Shown one piece after another: positions 15,586 to 15,913 of a stretch of DNA of 15,913 nt. This stretch comes from Alphaproteobacteria bacterium. GTDB taxonomy: Bacteria; Pseudomonadota; Alphaproteobacteria; Bin95. Location: positions 1 to 15,913 of the forward strand of contig JAJECF010000094.1 in NCBI GenBank assembly GCA_022822125.1. Direction: 5' to 3'. A program made the position numbers and the translations under genes. Below the pieces are notes generated by a model, which saw nothing but the letters and a program-made list of their open reading frames with translations, was not told where the DNA came from and ran no database searches. Within the stretch, counting starts at the first letter, position 1, and every line of letters starts with the position of its first letter.

Positions 15586-15613
15586 GTGCGCAGCTTCTCC
15601 AGCCAAGGTCGCC

Positions 15614-15644
15614 TGACGCTATGCCGCGCTGCGCGGAGCGTCAA
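15614..15644 (-). promoter_or_regulatory. Candidate promoter and overlapping operator-like dyad for the purine importer operon
   Basis: On the minus strand TTGACG (15639-15644) and TAGCGT (15616-15621) are spaced by exactly 17 bp, about 30-60 bp before the ATPase ATG. A perfect 7-bp inverted repeat, TGACGCT (15614-15620) and AGCGTCA (15637-15643), covers both hexamers. Inside it is a second inverted repeat, CCGCG-CTG-CGCGG (15624-15636). A regulator bound to the outer arms would block RNA polymerase. The -10 is a weak match, and the regulator is unknown. Confidence 0.5.
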
Positions 15645-15672
15645 TGCGGAATCGGGCGGGCGGACGGCCCCA

Positions 15673-15703
15673 CGGGCGCGCAGCCGGGACAGCCGCGCGC
15701 CCG
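15673..15703. other. GC-rich hairpin, 9-bp perfect arms
   Basis: CGGGCGCGC (15673-15681) and GCGCGCCCG (15695-15703) are perfect inverted arms around a 13-nt loop. No T-tract follows on either strand. It lies about 30 bp upstream of the candidate -35 of the importer operon. It could mark the transcript end of a gene beyond the right edge or be a binding site. Confidence 0.4.
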
Positions 15704-15727
15704 CCGGTTCCGGTCGCCGTCCCGCCG

Positions 15728-15759
15728 CTAGAGCGGAACTCTTTCAGGCTGAAACCGAA
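15728..15759 (+). repeat. CTAGAGCGGAA-type intergenic element
   Basis: The 32 bp starting CTAGAGCGGAACTCTTTCAG and ending GAAACCGAA resemble, from memory, an interspersed intergenic sequence common in Rhizobiales and related alphaproteobacteria. There is only one copy in the window, so the call rests on recall rather than repetition seen here. Confidence 0.35.
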
Positions 15760-15770
15760 GTCCGGCCGTC

Positions 15771-15820
15771 CCCTTCGACAAGCTCAGGACAGGCTCCCTT
15801 CGACAGGCTCAGGACAGGCC
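15771..15820 (+). repeat. Two tandem family B repeats (25 bp each)
   Basis: Units at 15771-15795 and 15796-15820 both begin CCCTTCGACA and continue (A/G)GCTCAGGACAGGC. They differ at two positions. A third copy in opposite orientation is at 9445-9469. Confidence 0.8.
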
Positions 15821-15821
15821 C

Positions 15822-15891
15822 TTCGATACGCCGCTTCGCGGCTACTCAGGATGAGGTTCGATACGCGGCTCCGCCGCTACTCGGGATGAGG
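15822..15891 (+). repeat. Two tandem family A hairpin repeats (35 bp each)
   Basis: Units at 15822-15856 and 15857-15891 both begin TTCGATACGC and end GGATGAGG. The central hairpin is GCCGC-TTC-GCGGC in the first and GCGGC-TCC-GCCGC in the second, so the C/G exchange is compensated across the stem. The inverted third copy is at 9409-9443. Confidence 0.8.
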
Positions 15892-15913
15892 AAGCCTTGG
15901 AACGCGCCTCCAT

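Larger units (their letters stand above)
15586..15913. other. Non-coding right-hand edge upstream of the importer operon
   Basis: No gene is supportable here. Moving right from the ATPase start I see the candidate promoter/dyad (15614-15644), a 9-bp-arm hairpin (15673-15703), an element beginning CTAGAGCGGAACTC (15728-15759), two tandem family B repeats (15771-15820) and two tandem family A repeats (15822-15891). The final CAT at 15911-15913 could be a minus-strand ATG, but the frame from it runs straight through repeat sequence and stops after about 23 codons. Confidence 0.6.

Noticed and set aside
15604..15606. In-frame TTG as the start of the ABC ATPase
   Set aside because: The ATG seven codons later is better placed relative to GGAGAA, and the candidate promoter would leave almost no leader before the TTG. 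It cannot be excluded without protein data.
15845..15913. Short minus-strand frame starting at the final CAT
   Set aside because: Its 23 codons are translated family A repeat sequence and it ends at a stop inside the repeat.

Overview
The window is GC-rich, densely coded bacterial DNA. Genes overlap by 4 bp at several junctions, TTG and GTG starts are used, and the gene content is a PurH-linked molybdenum-hydroxylase maturation module, GluQ, and a BMP-type purine importer with guanine deaminase. Together with intergenic repeats of kinds I recall from alphaproteobacterial genomes, this points to a high-GC alphaproteobacterium. I cannot name the genus. Eleven of the thirteen genes lie on the minus strand; only gluQ and the MetE-like gene lie on plus. 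I found no tRNA, rRNA, CRISPR array or transposase gene.

Region 1 (1-6365, all minus, so transcription runs right to left). An alpha/beta hydrolase is followed after 85 bp by purH (TTG start, strong Shine-Dalgarno). Only 15 bp further comes a tightly overlapped set: a CoxD-type MoxR AAA+ ATPase, a CoxE-type VWA protein, an XdhC protein split into two genes, and the N-terminal part of a molybdopterin-binding/NTP-transferase protein that runs off the left edge. From family knowledge, the last five genes insert and mature the molybdenum centre of CO-dehydrogenase/xanthine-dehydrogenase-type hydroxylases. The hydroxylase itself is not in the window.

Region 2 (6366-9149). gluQ (glutamyl-Q tRNA(Asp) synthetase, plus strand) diverges from the first hydrolase across only 43 bp. 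It converges with a kynurenine-formamidase-like hydrolase (minus), which in turn diverges across 82 bp from a MetE/UROD-superfamily protein of unknown substrate (plus).

Region 3 (9150-9583) is a non-coding gap of about 430 bp. It holds interspersed repeats, a three-copy 10-bp-period repeat, and possibly the tail of a decayed gene.

Region 4 (9584-15585, all minus) is a purine uptake and salvage operon: ABC ATPase, two permeases, BMP-family periplasmic binding protein, then guanine deaminase. A plausible promoter with an overlapping inverted repeat lies before the ATPase. The remaining right edge (15586-15913) carries tandem copies of the repeats seen in region 3, in the opposite orientation.

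Functionally, region 4 would import purines or nucleosides and convert guanine to xanthine. Region 1 would mature a molybdenum hydroxylase, and xanthine dehydrogenase is an obvious candidate client. That link is inference and depends on genes outside the window.
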